Source of the DNA: Lentinula raphanica
Taxonomy: Eukaryota > Basidiomycota > Agaricomycetes > Agaricales > Omphalotaceae
NCBI GenBank assembly: GCA_027919835.1
Contig: JANVFP010000047.1
Coordinates: 124,001-188,000, forward strand
Direction of reading: 5' to 3'
Length of the DNA stretch: 64,000 nucleotides
The position numbers were made by a program, and so were the translations under genes. Within the stretch, counting starts at the first letter, position 1. Every line of letters begins with the position of its first letter. Positions 21,498 to 34,200 of the stretch are shown here, in pieces. Under the pieces are notes generated by a model. It saw only the letters and a list, made by a program, of their open reading frames with translations. It had not been told where the DNA came from and did no database searches.

Positions 21498-23447
21498 ATG
21501 GCCGAAAAAGACCCAACAGCTCGTCTGCGTAGAGCAGTCATAGGTAAGCCATTAGTTGACTGTTTCTGATAGATATTCTAAATACGCACTGCAGAAAATA
21601 ACCTCTTTCTGGTCAAGAGACTTGTACAGCGAACCGACCAACGCAATCCTGACGCAAGCCATCAACGTTATACCTCCCTGGCGTGGGCAGCAGTGCAAGG
21701 GAGTGAGGAGACTTTTGAGTTTTTGCTTCAGAACGGGCACGATGACTATGAGTGTAGCAGGGTACGTCTACCGTCATTGCTGTGGCGTTCAATCTAGTCT
21801 GATTCAACGACCACTTCCGATCCAGGACGCTGAGAACAATACCATCCTCATGCTAATAGCTGATCAGCGTGGTGCCCTGGGCGATCACTATTCCCATTCA
21901 AGCAACGGCGATATCCACAGAGCTGCCTTACGGATGGCAACTTTATACCATGAGCGTTATCCGAAAACATTAGACTGGACAAACATCCACGGGAAGACAC
22001 CTTTACACGCTGCCGCTCTTAAGGGAAACGAAGAGCTCGTTAGGGTATGTTTCATCAATCCTCAGTCGGTCTGTCAGTTATACCGACGCTAAATATGCAG
22101 ATGCTATGTGATCTCGGCGCTGACTTCAACTTGACTGATAATCGCGGAAACACTCCCTTGCACTAGTAAGTTGTGCTTGAGTTGATGCCATGGATCTCTG
22201 ACAAGCTTTCACCCGATAGTGCTAGCGCTTGGGGCATATCCCTGTAAGTCTTTGAACTGCGGTAAATTATACATGTCACTCACTTCATCGTCATTCAGAT
22301 CGTCCAGCTCCTCATAGAACGTGGATGTCAATATTCTGCTCGGAACGATGATGGTTTCACTGCTTCTGACTATGCGTATTCGTGAGTTGTGATGATGTCA
22401 CGCTCAAACTCAGTGTTCAAGCATAAATTCAGGTTTAGCACTCGAGACACGTTACAAGATGCTGCCCGCTTACAGTTTGAACTCAACAAGAAATCTCGAC
22501 GGGCCATATTTGCTCAAGCTGCTCATCGAGGTGGAGAACAAATGGGTATAGTACCGCCGAATCTGCATTCTGAAAGCTCTCGGATCAGAGATATCAGATC
22601 CCCCATGCCACGAATGCGTAGTGGCTCTGGCACTAGTCGGACCACTAATACTTCTGACAGTGGAGAGTATGAGAATGGTCTGGCAGCTCCTCACAGTCAT
22701 TCCTCTCTGTCGTCCTCTTCCCCTTCATCGCAACCGTCCATTGGCTCTCACTATCATCCACCCTCAAATTTGGGCCATACGGCCTCAGCTAGTGCAACAT
22801 TCCCTGGTCAACTAAACCCACCCGCTAATCCCGCTTCTGCGCTATCTCAACTCGCTTCTCGTGTGAGAGAACGAGATGCAGACGCGATGGAGAAATACAT
22901 GAGACGGAATCGAAGCGAGAGCTCGTCGACAGATAACAAGTCAATGAATGGATCGTATAGCTCAGCAGGTCCGTCAGCGAACGGTGATAATATCTCGACT
23001 CTTGGTGTCTTTCCTCCGAGTGGTTCTACTACACCCAAGCGATTACGTCCATCGATATCAGCGAGTCATCTTCGTTCGGCGGAACCGCCTCTTTCTCCAA
23101 CTCCGGAACAACCCGAGATTCGAACGCGCTCTGGCACAGGACCAAGCTCGTCGAGTCGACCTCCCCCGCGCCCTCTTCCAACGCTAACTCGATCGTCATC
23201 CACTTCAAATTCACCGCAACCTCTGACAAATCAACGTCATGTCGTTGATGAACCTGGAAGCTTTACAGGACCACCTAGTCAGTATGCTCAATTTCCCGAA
23301 CCTCCTTTGCCTCCCGAAGACAATAGCACACCGACTGCCGGACGACGAATGGGGTTCCATTCTATAGCGAAACCATTACCTAGCATCGATACCCTCACGG
23401 CAGGCCATAGAAGAGGAATGTCAGCTGCCTCATTCCGTGGTTCATGA
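21498..23447 (+). CDS. AVO2: Ankyrin-repeat protein, TORC2 subunit Avo2-like
   Basis: Starts MAEKDPTARLRRAVI and joins over a short intron to ENNLFLVKRLVQRTDQRNPD. Ankyrin repeats follow (NIHGKTPLHAAALKGNEELV, then LCDLGADFNLTDNRGNTPLH and SAWGI-type units) up to about residue 230, split by several short introns. The last exon (from about 22430) encodes a long Ser/Pro-rich tail with PRMRSGSGTSRTT and PPRPLPTLTRSSS. A compact N-terminal ankyrin block with a low-complexity tail fits fungal Avo2, a non-essential TOR complex 2 subunit. The tail has many possible TOR/AGC-kinase sites but this is inference. Alternative: an unrelated ankyrin scaffold. Confidence 0.7.
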
Positions 23448-23859
23448 TGGTCTTGATGGCTTCAATGGTCGGTTATACCATTGTACTATAACAGCTCTGC
23501 ATCTGCATGTATGTTTATTCGAGTATTACTGTTCTGTGCGCGTCATTTGCTATGTTGTTTCCTGCTTCACCACCTCACTAGGACGTTATGTATCTTTAAC
23601 ATTTTTATACACTGCTGTATGACAATTTACCTCACTCTACACGTATTTATTCGCAACAAAGAGCTTTGGCAAATTCTGCGGGACTTGTTCACGGAGATTC
23701 CGAAATTGGAAAATTAGAAATGTCATGGCTCGGACCATTCCGAGGCGACTTGATCCATGCTTGCTGGCGCCACGAAGGGCTTCAATTCATTCATTTCACT
23801 ACAAGTGCCTCGATTGCTACATGCTTTGTTAAGCTTGCTCTCCTTTCCAACTACTTTCC
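23448..23859. other. Intergenic region
   Basis: About 410 bp between two plus-strand genes. It should hold the AVO2-like 3' UTR and the transporter promoter. No further gene is seen. Confidence 0.45.
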
Positions 23860-26489
23860 ATGCTACCTCCAGCTGCAGACGCTGATCAAGAAGACCCGAC
23901 TACTCAACTTGCCTGGCCTAGTTCGAGACGGAGAGAATCGGATTCAAGCAATGTTCTCCGCGATGAACCTCAAGCTACGACTGCAATCTCTGAACAGGAT
24001 ACGACCACACCAAGGAAACCAAAGGCCTTAAGGAAGAGGCTTTCATCCTGGGATCTGATCACGCTCTCAATCTCGATGCTCGGAGCTCAGATCGTTTGGA
24101 CAGTGGAGCTTGGGTATGTTGTAGATAGCAATTGTTCGTGTCTTTACTTATCTCCTTCAGCTATGGAACACCATTTCTTCTTTCTCTGGGTATCAGTGAA
24201 CAGTTGACGGCTCTAGTCTGGCTTGCTGGCCCTATCAGTGGGTTAATTGCGCAACCAGTCATTGGTAACATGAATTCTGCGTGGCTTAGATATTCCTGAT
24301 CTGACAATGTTGAGTAGGCGCAGTCTCTGATTCTTCGTCATCAAAGTACCGCCGTAGATTCTGGGTCATCCTTGCTACTGTTGTACTCGTCGTTTCCACC
24401 CTCGTTCTCGCGTACTGTGAAGTGCTCGCAGCTTTCTTCGTAGACCTCTTCCAGGTCGGCGCCGGTGATTGGGATGACAAACGGACGACACGAGTGCGTT
24501 GTTCATGGCTGATCTGAATGTGACTGTGGACTGATGAGGTATATTTACTGTTTAGGTTGCCAACACAGCGATAGGGTTTGCTATCGTCGCGTTCTACCTA
24601 CTCGACTTCGCTCTAAACGGATTGCAAGGTGAATCCGGAAGAGCTTATTGCTAGCAATATTGAGATACATATCCTACGTGCAGCTTCATTGAGGAACCTT
24701 CTCTTGGATGTGACCCCGGCCTCCCAACTCAATGCAGGAAATGCCTGGCATGGACGTATGACCCACGCTGGAAATATCATTGGCTTCGGCTTCGGTGCGT
24801 AATCTTTATACGCGAACGTGCCTCAAGTACTTCACTTCTGAACAACAGGGTTCCTTCCTTTGGCAAAGCTTCCATTTTTCCGGCTGCTAGGAGGAACACA
24901 GTTTCGCAAGTTTTGTGTGCTCTGCATCGTGATATTGGTGATAACTGTCTGGATAACGTGTGCTTGTCACGAGGAGCAAGAGCGCAGAAAGACGAGTAAC
25001 GAGCAAGGGTATGTGCTCACATACTCGCAGGCGTTCCGTTATTTATTTGTATCATAGGAAGCTCCGCGAGATTTGGAACAACATCAAGGTTGCTATTTTG
25101 AACCTCCCAAAGCCCATTCGTCGAGTTTGCTATGTGCAGTTCTTCGCTTTCATGGGATGGTGCGTCGTATGTATCGTGCACTAGTCGCTGTCATCTCAAC
25201 GAACAACAGGTTCCCGTTCTTGTTCTACTCGTGAATACTTTAGCTGCTGATTCCTTGGCGCTCATTTCTGATTCTCTTGGTGTCAAGCACTACTTACGTC
25301 GGCCAAATAATGGCTTTAGAACTGGATAAGGAACCCGATCCAGACTTGGCTACTCGTACAGGAGAGTTCGCAATGCTACTTTACAGCATCGGTATGGAGA
25401 ATTCCCGTCCTCTGGAATAATGTGGCAATAACCTCGCTTTCTCAGTTGCTGTGATTGCTGGCACCGTTCTTCCTCATCTAGCAAATCGCGACCGCCGGCT
25501 TATGGCTCACAAAGACGATGTCGATGAAGATGCTGAACTCACCCGACTTCATAACACAGTACGAGAATGGAAGGCTGAAGCTGCGAGGAAGGGAAGGCCT
25601 CTTCGACTACCCATGATGCCGTTCCTTTTGCGCAATATCTGGACTGGCGCTTTGATTTTCTTCACTGTGCTGACTCTTTCGACATTCTTCATTCACACTG
25701 TCGCTCAGGTGTGTCATTTTGAGTAACATCGGCAAGTCTTTGCCTCATGTGTTCTTCCAGGCAACCGTATTCATCGCCCTGGTGGGTGTTTGTTGGGCAG
25801 TGGCAATGTGGGCACCGTTTGCTATCATAATGGAGGTAACTCAAGGTGGTTGACTTGTGGAATGAAGCTCAATTTGCTATACCTGATAGCTTCTCAAGGA
25901 ACTTTCTACAAAGGCGGAGGTCAAAACTCATCTTGGCGAAAGAAGGCCATCACATAGCCGGACACATTCAACGCCTGGCCTACGAAATATCCGTATAAAT
26001 GAGCGACAGCCTCTTCTTCGCCGACATTCACTGGACGATTTCGGTAACGACTCAAATGACCAGTCAGCACCTCAAACCCCGGTTGCAGGTGGTACTATAC
26101 TGGGTGTACACAATCTCGCTATTGTTATGCCTCAATTCGTGGTAAGAATCAACTTCATTCATCCGTTGATCATTCGAAAACTCAGCGCTTCTCAGGTCGC
26201 GGTCGTCACAAGCATCATATTTCGTATCGCAGATGGAAGTACTGATTTGGAGACCGGTGATGAAACTAACACATATTATGGCAAGAATGGTGTCGCCTGG
26301 GTGTTACGTTTCGGTGGAATGTGCACTCTTGTGGGGTGAGTTTTCTCTATGCTTGTTTTCCAGAGCTATCTCATAGACTCGATCTGTAGCGCCTTGATTG
26401 CACGTATGGTCCCTCCAACCCCTACGGAGAAGGCTATGCGGAGAAGGCTGAGTGAGATGAGGGATCTCAAGGAGGAGATGGGTCCTTAA
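23860..26489 (+). CDS. GPH/SLC45-type sugar (sucrose/maltose) proton symporter
   Basis: A cytosolic N-terminus of about 60 residues leads to SWDLITLSISMLGAQIVWTV, then, after a splice, ELGYGTPFLLSLGISEQLTA. The family motif LAGPISGLIAQPVIGAVSDS contains the GPxSGxxxQPxxGxxSD signature of plant and fungal sucrose carriers. Further exons give FYLLDFALNGLQASLRNLLLD, LNAGNAWHGRMTHAGNIIGF (the second-half counterpart) and, after a splice, MGWFPFLFYSTTYVG. Twelve helices are expected, with a large loop between helices 6 and 7. The C-terminus is basic (KAMRRRLSEMRDLKEEMGP). Relatives such as S. pombe Sut1 import maltose or sucrose with protons. About ten introns. Confidence 0.88.
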
Positions 26490-26825
26490 CAGAAGCGGCG
26501 ATTTACTACTGTTTTCTTGGGTTAATTGGTGTAAGGCTGATACCGCAAATCCACTATCTACTCGCAATGTATCATGTAATTTCTGCAACAGCTATCCATG
26601 ACTGTTAACCTTGCTGGATTAGATACTGGTGACTGTTAACCTTGCCGGATTAGATACCGGGGTCTCCGTCTAGACGTCTTGACTGTTAAGCGCTCGGATA
26701 CACTGCACGTGAACAATTTTTACTTTCTTCCACCGAAACTCATTGTCAGACTGCATAAAATAACGACTAGAAAGGCGTAGCCCTTTTCGGTTCTTGTAGC
26801 CGTAGCCTTGCTCTCGTTTCACAAC
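26490..26825. other. Intergenic region with a short direct repeat
   Basis: About 335 bp between two plus-strand genes. It contains a 31-bp tandem duplication described separately, and should hold the promoter of the mitoribosomal gene. No coding signal is seen. Confidence 0.5.
26599..26660. repeat. 31-bp tandem duplication
   Basis: Positions 26599-26629 and 26630-26660 are adjacent copies differing at two positions (both begin TGACTGTTAACCTTG). A third partial copy starting TTGACTGTTAAG lies at 26680. Confidence 0.85.
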
Positions 26826-28024
26826 ATGTCGTCGTCTCTGTGTCGTCTCAAATCCTCAGTTCGGACGCTGTGCTCTCCTGTTCCTTCCAGTTCTTCGTCA
26901 ACCACAAGATGTCTCGCGAGTTAGTTCTTGCGTTTGACATTGACGACCGACACGTTACTGACACAGATACTTAACAGCTTCATCACGAAGATACTCTCTA
27001 GCTGCAATGACCATGAAACGAGCACCCACGGAAACGAGGGCGTCCACACGGGATACTTCCACTGTCCGTATGGATTCTCGAGTGGTATATGTAGATGCAG
27101 AGGAGACGGACGAGGGTCCTGGGCAAAAGCTTGGTCAAAGAAGACAACATACAGCTTCTGGGAAGGAAAGACGGAGAGCAGGACACGAGAGCTCCGACGA
27201 AAAAGTTGCCCAGTCTCTAGCACGGGTGGATTATTCTTCTATGAGGGCACCAAATCCAATGTTTGCAGAACACCTCAACAACCTCTTCCCTGGTCTCCAA
27301 TTCCCCTTGAACTTGCCCGGCGGATACTCACCCACGCCAGTCATCCAGCTGCTATCTACGGGCATAACGCTGGACTTAGCTTCATGGGTCTGCCTCTTCC
27401 TCCTTCTGTTAGTCCTCACACTAAGCTATCTATCATAGGCCGTCGCGTCATTTCTGCATACCTATATCTCCTTCTCTCTTCTAGTCCTCATCTCAGGCCG
27501 TCAGACGACCTCGAAGCAATCGTAGCCCAAAGTTTGAATACGTACGTCCTCGGGGAACGGATAGGATCCAAATGGGGGCTGGGTCGAGTCATGAGATGGA
27601 CACCGACAATAAAAGCAGATAGAGCGAAAGACGCAAATTTTACTATTCTAAAAGGCGTTGGATTATACAAAGTTCAGGGTGATGCGGTTGCTGCAGTCGT
27701 GGGCGGAATATTTGAACAATTCGTACGTGTATCCATCCACCTTCCCATTATTCGTCTACTCATATGTTGATACAGGGGGGTTCTGCCGCACATCGTACTT
27801 TCCACACGAGGGTGCTACCACATATTCTTGCGAGAAAAAACAACGCTGGTCTTCCCGAGGCTTTCCATGCTGATGTACAATCTGCATGCAATCGGTTCGG
27901 AGGCATGGAGGGACCATTACTTGTTGACCATCCATCTTCCCCTCTGGCGCAGACGAACACAGCATCAAAGGACACTCCTGAGAAGTTGAAAAAGACGTTA
28001 CAGGAAGCACCATCTCTAGATTAA
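26826..28024 (+). CDS. MRPL15: Mitochondrial large-subunit ribosomal protein with RNase III fold (mL57/MRPL15 type)
   Basis: An N-terminal Ser/Arg-rich region looks like a mitochondrial presequence (MSSSLCRLKSSVRTLCSPVP). The RNase III-like core begins NPMFAEHLNNLFPGLQFP and goes on as ELARRILTHASHPAAIYGHN, AGLSFMGRRVISAYLYLL (over an intron) and VQGDAVAAVVGGIFEQF|GGSAAHRTFHTRVLP. Such proteins keep the fold but not the nuclease activity and are structural parts of the fungal mitoribosome; mL44/MRPL3 is the alternative. In this sequence the frame changes by one base between QFP and ELARR at about 27303, with no splice sites available, so either a C is missing from a C run or the gene is broken (see findings). 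The N-terminal exon layout is uncertain. Confidence 0.75.
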
Positions 28025-28649
28025 TGTGAGTTGGTCATTTGAAATGTTCTAGTCTCTACCTGACAGCCCACTGACTCTGTAGGAATATCTATCATAGCAT
28101 ATAATACGAATATATGGAACCATCTATCTTGAGTTCTAACTTCCGAACTGTTTGAAGCGTCTACGATTCTACAACATGCAATGATCTCCGTTCATGTTCA
28201 TGTTAAGTAAGAGTAATTGATAGTGAATGAGCTTCGCTATTTCCTAGATTACACTGTTCAAGCATTGTTCGTCATAACTTATGAGAATATATCCAGAATT
28301 CATCTGACATGTTGCAAAAACTACGAAAGAAAGTACACTATATTATTATGATGAGCCCAGAAATGGCGATTGTTGCGTCTCTGGTAAGGAACATTACTCC
28401 AAGAAACAACCACTACAAAGAGTGAGAGCACGCTCCAGCTGAGAGGCAGTTCAATCTTGAACAAGCTGTAGACACCCGCGAGAAAAAGAATAAAATCGCG
28501 AGAGGACAATAATGCGAGTCCGGAAATGAGTGAAGAAATTTTTTGCTCTCCCAGCATCCGCTTTATATACCTGACCCTAACCTTAAGCTGAGGTTATCTT
28601 GAGGGTTCGGAACGGTCCGCATCGGAACCATTTCCCTTCTCCAGCCAAC
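28025..28649. other. Intergenic region, one small minus-strand frame
   Basis: About 625 bp. It holds the 3' UTR of the mitoribosomal gene, a doubtful 78-codon frame (28321-28557) and the PHO13 promoter. Near 28574 the inverted pair TAACCT/AGGTTA lies just upstream of PHO13. Confidence 0.4.
28321..28557 (-). CDS. Small hydrophobic frame, doubtful gene
   Basis: A 78-codon ATG frame with one or two possible membrane segments (FILFLAGVYSLFK and WSVLSLFVVVVSW). I recognise no family. It sits alone between two genes, with no intron and no clear codon bias. It could be a small membrane protein or chance; I lean to chance. Confidence 0.2.
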   Translation of the reverse strand: MLGEQKISSLISGLALLSSRDFILFLAGVYSLFKIELPLSWSVLSLFVVVVSWSNVPYQRRNNRHFWAHHNNIVYFLS

Positions 28650-29835
28650 ATGAGTCGCCGTTTGTCCTCGTCTAGCGATTATGCGGAGCTACTCGACAAG
28701 TACGACACTTGGATGTTTGATTGCGATGGCGTTCTATGGCAGGGAGACAAGCTGATTGAAGGCGCGGTTCAAGTTCTACAACTCCTTCGTGAACGAAGTT
28801 CGTTCGCCGTTTTCATCTATCGGATTCATCTGATTGCTTGTTCATAACTCAGAGAAGAAAGTGTTATTCGTGACTAACAATGCGACCAAGTCAAGGAAGA
28901 GCTACAAGAAGAAGTTTGACAACTTGGGAGTCGAAGCGCATGTAGTGAGCATCATGAATTTCTCTCTGTCTGAACATCTTACCTGATCCTCTTTCATCCC
29001 CCGTAGGATGAAATTTATGGATCTGCATACGCGACCGCTGTATATATATCCTCTGTCCTGAAGCTATCAAAGGAGAAGAAAGTCTATGTCATCGGAATGG
29101 CAGGTCTAGAGGAAGAACTGCGTGAAGAGGGTATCGCGTACATCGGCGGCACTGTGGGCTTTCCATCATACTATCAATACCTATCGATCATGCTAATCCA
29201 TAACATTACAATTGCAGGATCCGGCTGACATAACACTAGAATCATTCTCCCTAGAACACTTCGACCTAGATCCCAATGTAGCTGCAGTTGTCTGTGGGCT
29301 GGATACCACTGTCAACTACACGAAGCTCTCGAAAGCTTTTCAGTACCTGACCCGGAATCCAGGCTGTCATTTTCTTGTTACCAATGAGGATAGCACGTAT
29401 CCAAGCGGCCATGGTCTCCTTCCTGGGGCCGGCGCAATCAGTGCACCTCTTCGTTATGCTCTTGGGAAGGACCCTACCAGTATTGGCAAACCGGCCAAGA
29501 CAATGCTTGATTGTATACAGGCCAAGTTCGTGTGCCGGCTTTTTTCTGTGTTCGACTGACTGACTGACAAACCTCGATACAGAGTGCACTACGATCCGAC
29601 CCGAACGATAATGGTTGGTGACAGGCTCAACACCGACATTCTTTTCGGACAGGCAGGCGGAGTATCAACGCTGCTGGTGTTAACAGGTACTTCAGACAGG
29701 ATTGCTATTGACCAATCGCTAACACAATAACCAGGTATCACGTCCGAGAAGGATATAACAGGTCCAAACGCCTCGACGATTGTACCCGATTTCGTCACGT
29801 CCTCAATTGGAGACCTACGCTCAATAGACAAATGA
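28650..29835 (+). CDS. PHO13: HAD-family 4-nitrophenylphosphatase / phosphoglycolate phosphatase Pho13
   Basis: The HAD nucleophile motif is [13 protein letters not shown] (DxD-type) near residue 23. Motif II follows as [17 protein letters not shown]. Later exons have [47 protein letters not shown] and motif [19 protein letters not shown]. This order defines the Pho13/PGP group, which removes toxic side products such as 2-phosphoglycolate and 4-phosphoerythronate. Five or so short introns; the donor/acceptor pairs restore each motif. The end DLRSIDK stops at 29835, only about 77 bp from the stop of the convergent GPI11. Confidence 0.93.
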
Positions 29836-29912
29836 AATAATTGTGCAAAGTAGAGAAGATAGACGTGCCCGGTTGTACACATAGATATTATAGATGGGGA
29901 ATATATGGTACA

Positions 29913-31094
29913 TTAATCTTGTTTGCTATCACGCAATGTACGGAGATGTTCTTCAGCCAGGGCTTTGATAGCGCTGACAGTGAGGGCTGCTAATGATGCG
30001 AGGATATAACCCGCAAGAGCGCCATAAGCCGGAGTCAATGGCCATGCCTAAAAGACGACATGAATGTTATGGAATGATTATATGTAGGACGAACTAACCT
30101 GCCAGGGTCTGTCCCAGTCTAGTGCAATCGGTATTGCTCCTAGCCAGCTTCCAAGTATTGTGCCAAAAGCAGGATATACTATTGCTCGCTCAATCGGATT
30201 GTTTATCCTGACTATGAGATCAAAGGACGTAGACCCTCCGAAGCGTTTGAAGGACATACCGAAACTCAGAGAATATCCTAATCCATGTGAACCTAATCAA
30301 TAAGCTCTCAGTGTCGGAATTTAGAGAAGGGATGCCAAATATATATGCAGGTGGAACGACAGTCAATATCGCGATGATGAGGGAAAGCAAGTAAGTGTGC
30401 GGGACGTGACTAGGCGGAAGTCAGTTACGAGGAGCGGAAGTTGGAGTCTTGCTATACCTGAGTAATGGAGCACCCAGGACGACCACGATAGCATGGAAGA
30501 TGATTGAGCTCGCCACTGCAAACAACCACGCGTTTCTGAGTTGCTGTCAGGATAGTCAATATAGGCCCATAAGAGTAGTGACAGCCTTCTCACTGCGAAC
30601 TTCCGTTTGTCCAAACTTTGTCTTTGCATCTTCCTCTCATCCGAAGTACCCTTCAGAGTACTATCAATGTACCAAGCTCTCAACCATGCACTCCACCATG
30701 CCTGTAGAACTACCACTCCCAAACAGATGTACGCGAGACTTGAGACAGGATTCGCGGTGATAGCTTCCAGGAAGGGATGTTGAGGTCTGTCTCGTGAGGT
30801 AGTGTGGGTTGTAGCACTAGGATTTGTCGCGTCGAAGAGGACTGTTCCGCGAGGTAAAAAGAGTCCGACGAAAATCATCAAGCTGGAGTTGACTCCGACG
30901 ACACTGGTGTAACGAGCGAATGGAAAGGAATCAGAACTTTGGATAGCGTCGGCATTGTCTTTTGCAAGGACGTTGGTTTGAGCCTGGTTTGCTCTGGATT
31001 TTGTTAAAAGGGTTTTCTTACCCATTTGCGATGCCAATTTTCTGAAGATGAAAGTCGTTGAAGGGACCGACCGGCAAAATCCGAATCTATACAT
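29913..31094 (-). CDS. GPI11: GPI ethanolamine-phosphate transferase stabiliser Gpi11/PIG-F
   Basis: Multi-spanning ER membrane protein. The first exon has ARYTSVVGVNSSLMIFVGLF and LPRGTVLF, then NPVSSLAYICLGVVVLQAWW. The second exon contains NAWLFAVASSIIFHAIVVVL and GAPLLS, the family's most conserved segment. Later exons read HTYLLSLIIAILTVVPPAY, ALDWDRPWQAWPLTPAYGAL and GYILASLAALTVSA; the WPLTP block is a PIG-F hallmark. The protein ends RTLRDSKQD at 29913. Gpi11 binds the Gpi13 and Gpi7 transferases in GPI-anchor synthesis. The start could be 31094 or the in-frame ATG at about 31024 (MGKKTLLTKSRANQ). Confidence 0.88.
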
Positions 31095-31200
31095 AGTACA
31101 AAGTTCAAACGACTACAAAGATTTCTCAGAGACAATTCTCAAGCTACGAGTCCGGGAGACTAGAGGTACAGTACATTTGAAACCGCAGAAACTCGGGAGT

Positions 31201-34200
31201 TTAAGATTGTTGCAATGATCGCAAAACTTCGTCTATGCTTGCCATATATTCCGCCCAATCACCACTGAATGCAGAAAATGTGAAATACAGAAAGACGAAA
31301 CCTAGCAGTATGCTTTCACATACCTGATTTCCATGGTATTCAACGTTGTCGAATCCGATTGCTGTGTGTTTGCTATGTCAAGTCCTGAAGCTACATCATC
31401 AATTGGTCAGTACCTCAGTGGCGGTTCATTGAGGAGACCTACTACTTTCGCGCCTCAATCTTTGCAGGGTTGAACGAGCCATATCATTAGAGTGTAACAA
31501 GTTGTAAGATGGACTTGAGAGCCAGTCGTGGGGTTCTGTATGTGTGTTCGACGAATCGGGTCCAAGGTCTTCAGCTCCTTGTGCCCATGGACCTGATAAT
31601 AATGAGCATTCCGAATGCTACAATTCATGCATGCTGGCCCTAAACAAACCTCCTCTCACATCATGGGGATGTGTTGCCACAATCACAGCCTCGTGAGAGT
31701 AATAATCATAGTTCTGTTTTCTTCGGACAAGATTGTAGACGTCTAGCAGCTCACTGAGGGATATGACATTGTACAGAGTATCGCTGCGTGAAGTTAGTAA
31801 TACTGTAATTTCCACGAAGACTGAACTGGCAAGTACCAATAGCGTCCCGCAAGTTGATTCCTGAAAAGTATTGAAAAATCCGCGAGTAAATGTGGGTATT
31901 CACACATAGACACTAACCGTTTTTCGAAATGCTCTAGATGGAGCATGCATTTCACGACATCAACCATCTCCAACTCTATATTGCTTTCCATTCCGAACCG
32001 TTTTGCTCTCCAAATACCAATTAGTAGCACAATCCCGGTAGTAGAGATTGTACTCTGAGTATCTGAGTCATCTGGTTCGTTAATTAATTGGCCAAGTACC
32101 CACCAACATATGTGGTCCAATCGATAGGCATCCACGCTTGACGTATGCGTCCATAATGAGTACACAAGAGTGCGCCGCATTGACACATATCTCTAGAGAA
32201 GTTGGCGAATTCGCGAGAGCAGATCGACGAATCTCCATTCGGAGGAAAAAATACACAATATAGAGCATGGTGGACTGATGAAATAAAATCGTGTCCTGAC
32301 ATTGAGGATCCCATCTTACTGGAGGACGATAGATGAGGCTCAGACTGAAAGAATAGTCGGCGGTGGCTTACAATGTACAGGTATGGCTTCTAACCAACTA
32401 TTCAAAGCTTTGTCAATCTCCAAGACGAATTGTTGTCCTCGTTTTGAAGCCTCTGAATTAATCTTCTTGGTTGAAGCCGAACGACGTGGTACGAATTTCT
32501 GCCGCAAGAGCGTCAACGAGGGCATAAATTTAAGCGGACAAAAAACTATCACCAAGGCCTGTTGTACTCTCTCTAGAATGCTGATTAATTTGAGCATTTG
32601 TATCGAATACGTGAGCTGGCACAACCGTCCTAGAGGTTGTTTGAAGGCCAAATCATCCGGTTGCTCCCAGGTGTCATCATCGCACTCGATAGGAAATTCC
32701 ACATCATAGCTGTAAATAGTTCGGTCTAAAACAGACTGTGCTTGTGAGATTCAGACCCACTGACTCATCTGAAGACATAGTTCGCGGGCTTCCAATATTG
32801 ATACTGATTGAAAGGTCGAAAAAGTTAAGTATCCAAAAAGCACGTTTCCAGAGCTCTCCTGATACTGTGGGCGGAGAGTTCTTTCTAAGATGTGCACCCA
32901 CGTCTTGAAGAAGGCGGATACCTAATCCAGTCAATGCCACACTAGGATAAGGTATTGATGTGGTATGCATGAACAATATGTAGAGCTGTAGAAAACTATT
33001 ATTCGATTCACCAGCAGTGTGGAAGGGAGATGTGCACCTACAATCAGTTTCTGAACTTGGGCAAGTGACGGAGCTTCAGTGAACGAGAATGGTACTGGAT
33101 TGACTTGTTGAATCCACATTGAACCCGCAGAAAGGTGCGAGCCATGCACAAAGAGTCGAGTGTCATCCGATTTCCGGGAGGATATTGCGCATACAGCTAA
33201 TAACGTTTCGCCAAAATGACGATCGTGGCAATGTAGACCAGAACGAACAGAGCTTTCAAACGTGGGCCGATGGAAAAGAGGGAAGAAAGGATGTTCCTTC
33301 GTGAACCAGAGATCAAGTAGATGGGTGAGCAAATCTTGCGGAGGAAAGACAAGAGGTGGAAGCCGAGGTTCATATGTGATTTGCCACTGGTGGAGTGACT
33401 ATCAGTATTTTGGTGAGTCCACAGAAGGAATGCTCACTGGTTGAATTTCCCAAAACACAGAGCGTTTGAATATTTTAGCATTCGAGTGAGCACCGATTTC
33501 GGTTTTTATGTGCATCAGTCTATTGGAAAGCGTATATCGTTCAGAAAATTGATTTAATCGTAACTGATTTAGTAGCTCGGAGAGTTCATCCTGATCGCTA
33601 TGGTCGTCGGACGACGTTGCTTCCTCGCCAAGGGGGTTCGTAGATTCAGGGATTCCTATAGGTAGTTCTTGACACCTTGAACGCAGGAGGATAGTAAGAG
33701 TCATTCATGAGCCATACCTGAATCTGAACTCCCAGGAGTGCGAACCATAGCGAGCTCTTTCTCAAGTGTTCGGATGTGACTAGCCAATTCTTTGAGTATT
33801 CTTCGGAGTTCATCTTCATCTTCTGGAATTTGGAAAGGCGTAGAAGATAAAATCGAAGCAGTCAAACTCTGTATGTTATCTCTCTTAAGCTGGGCGGATC
33901 GTCTGAGGGTCAGGCAGAAATATCAGTGGGCGGAGAAAGGAGAATAAACGAAGAGCTCATACCCGGCAGGCGGTCCTCTTTTCTGTTTTCGAAAATTATG
34001 ATCATTGAAATTTGACTTTACTTAATCGTGAGATGTGTATACCTTTCTCGGTGCTGTATGCAGGCACTCAATCTCTTGATGAATGAGAAAAACTCGGACC
34101 TTTGCAAGGAGGATAGACCACTACTACCTTCATAGATATGCAGTTAGAGCATGCTTCTCCTCCTTTGGCAGTGCTGTCACCTGTGAGCATCTGTTCAGCA

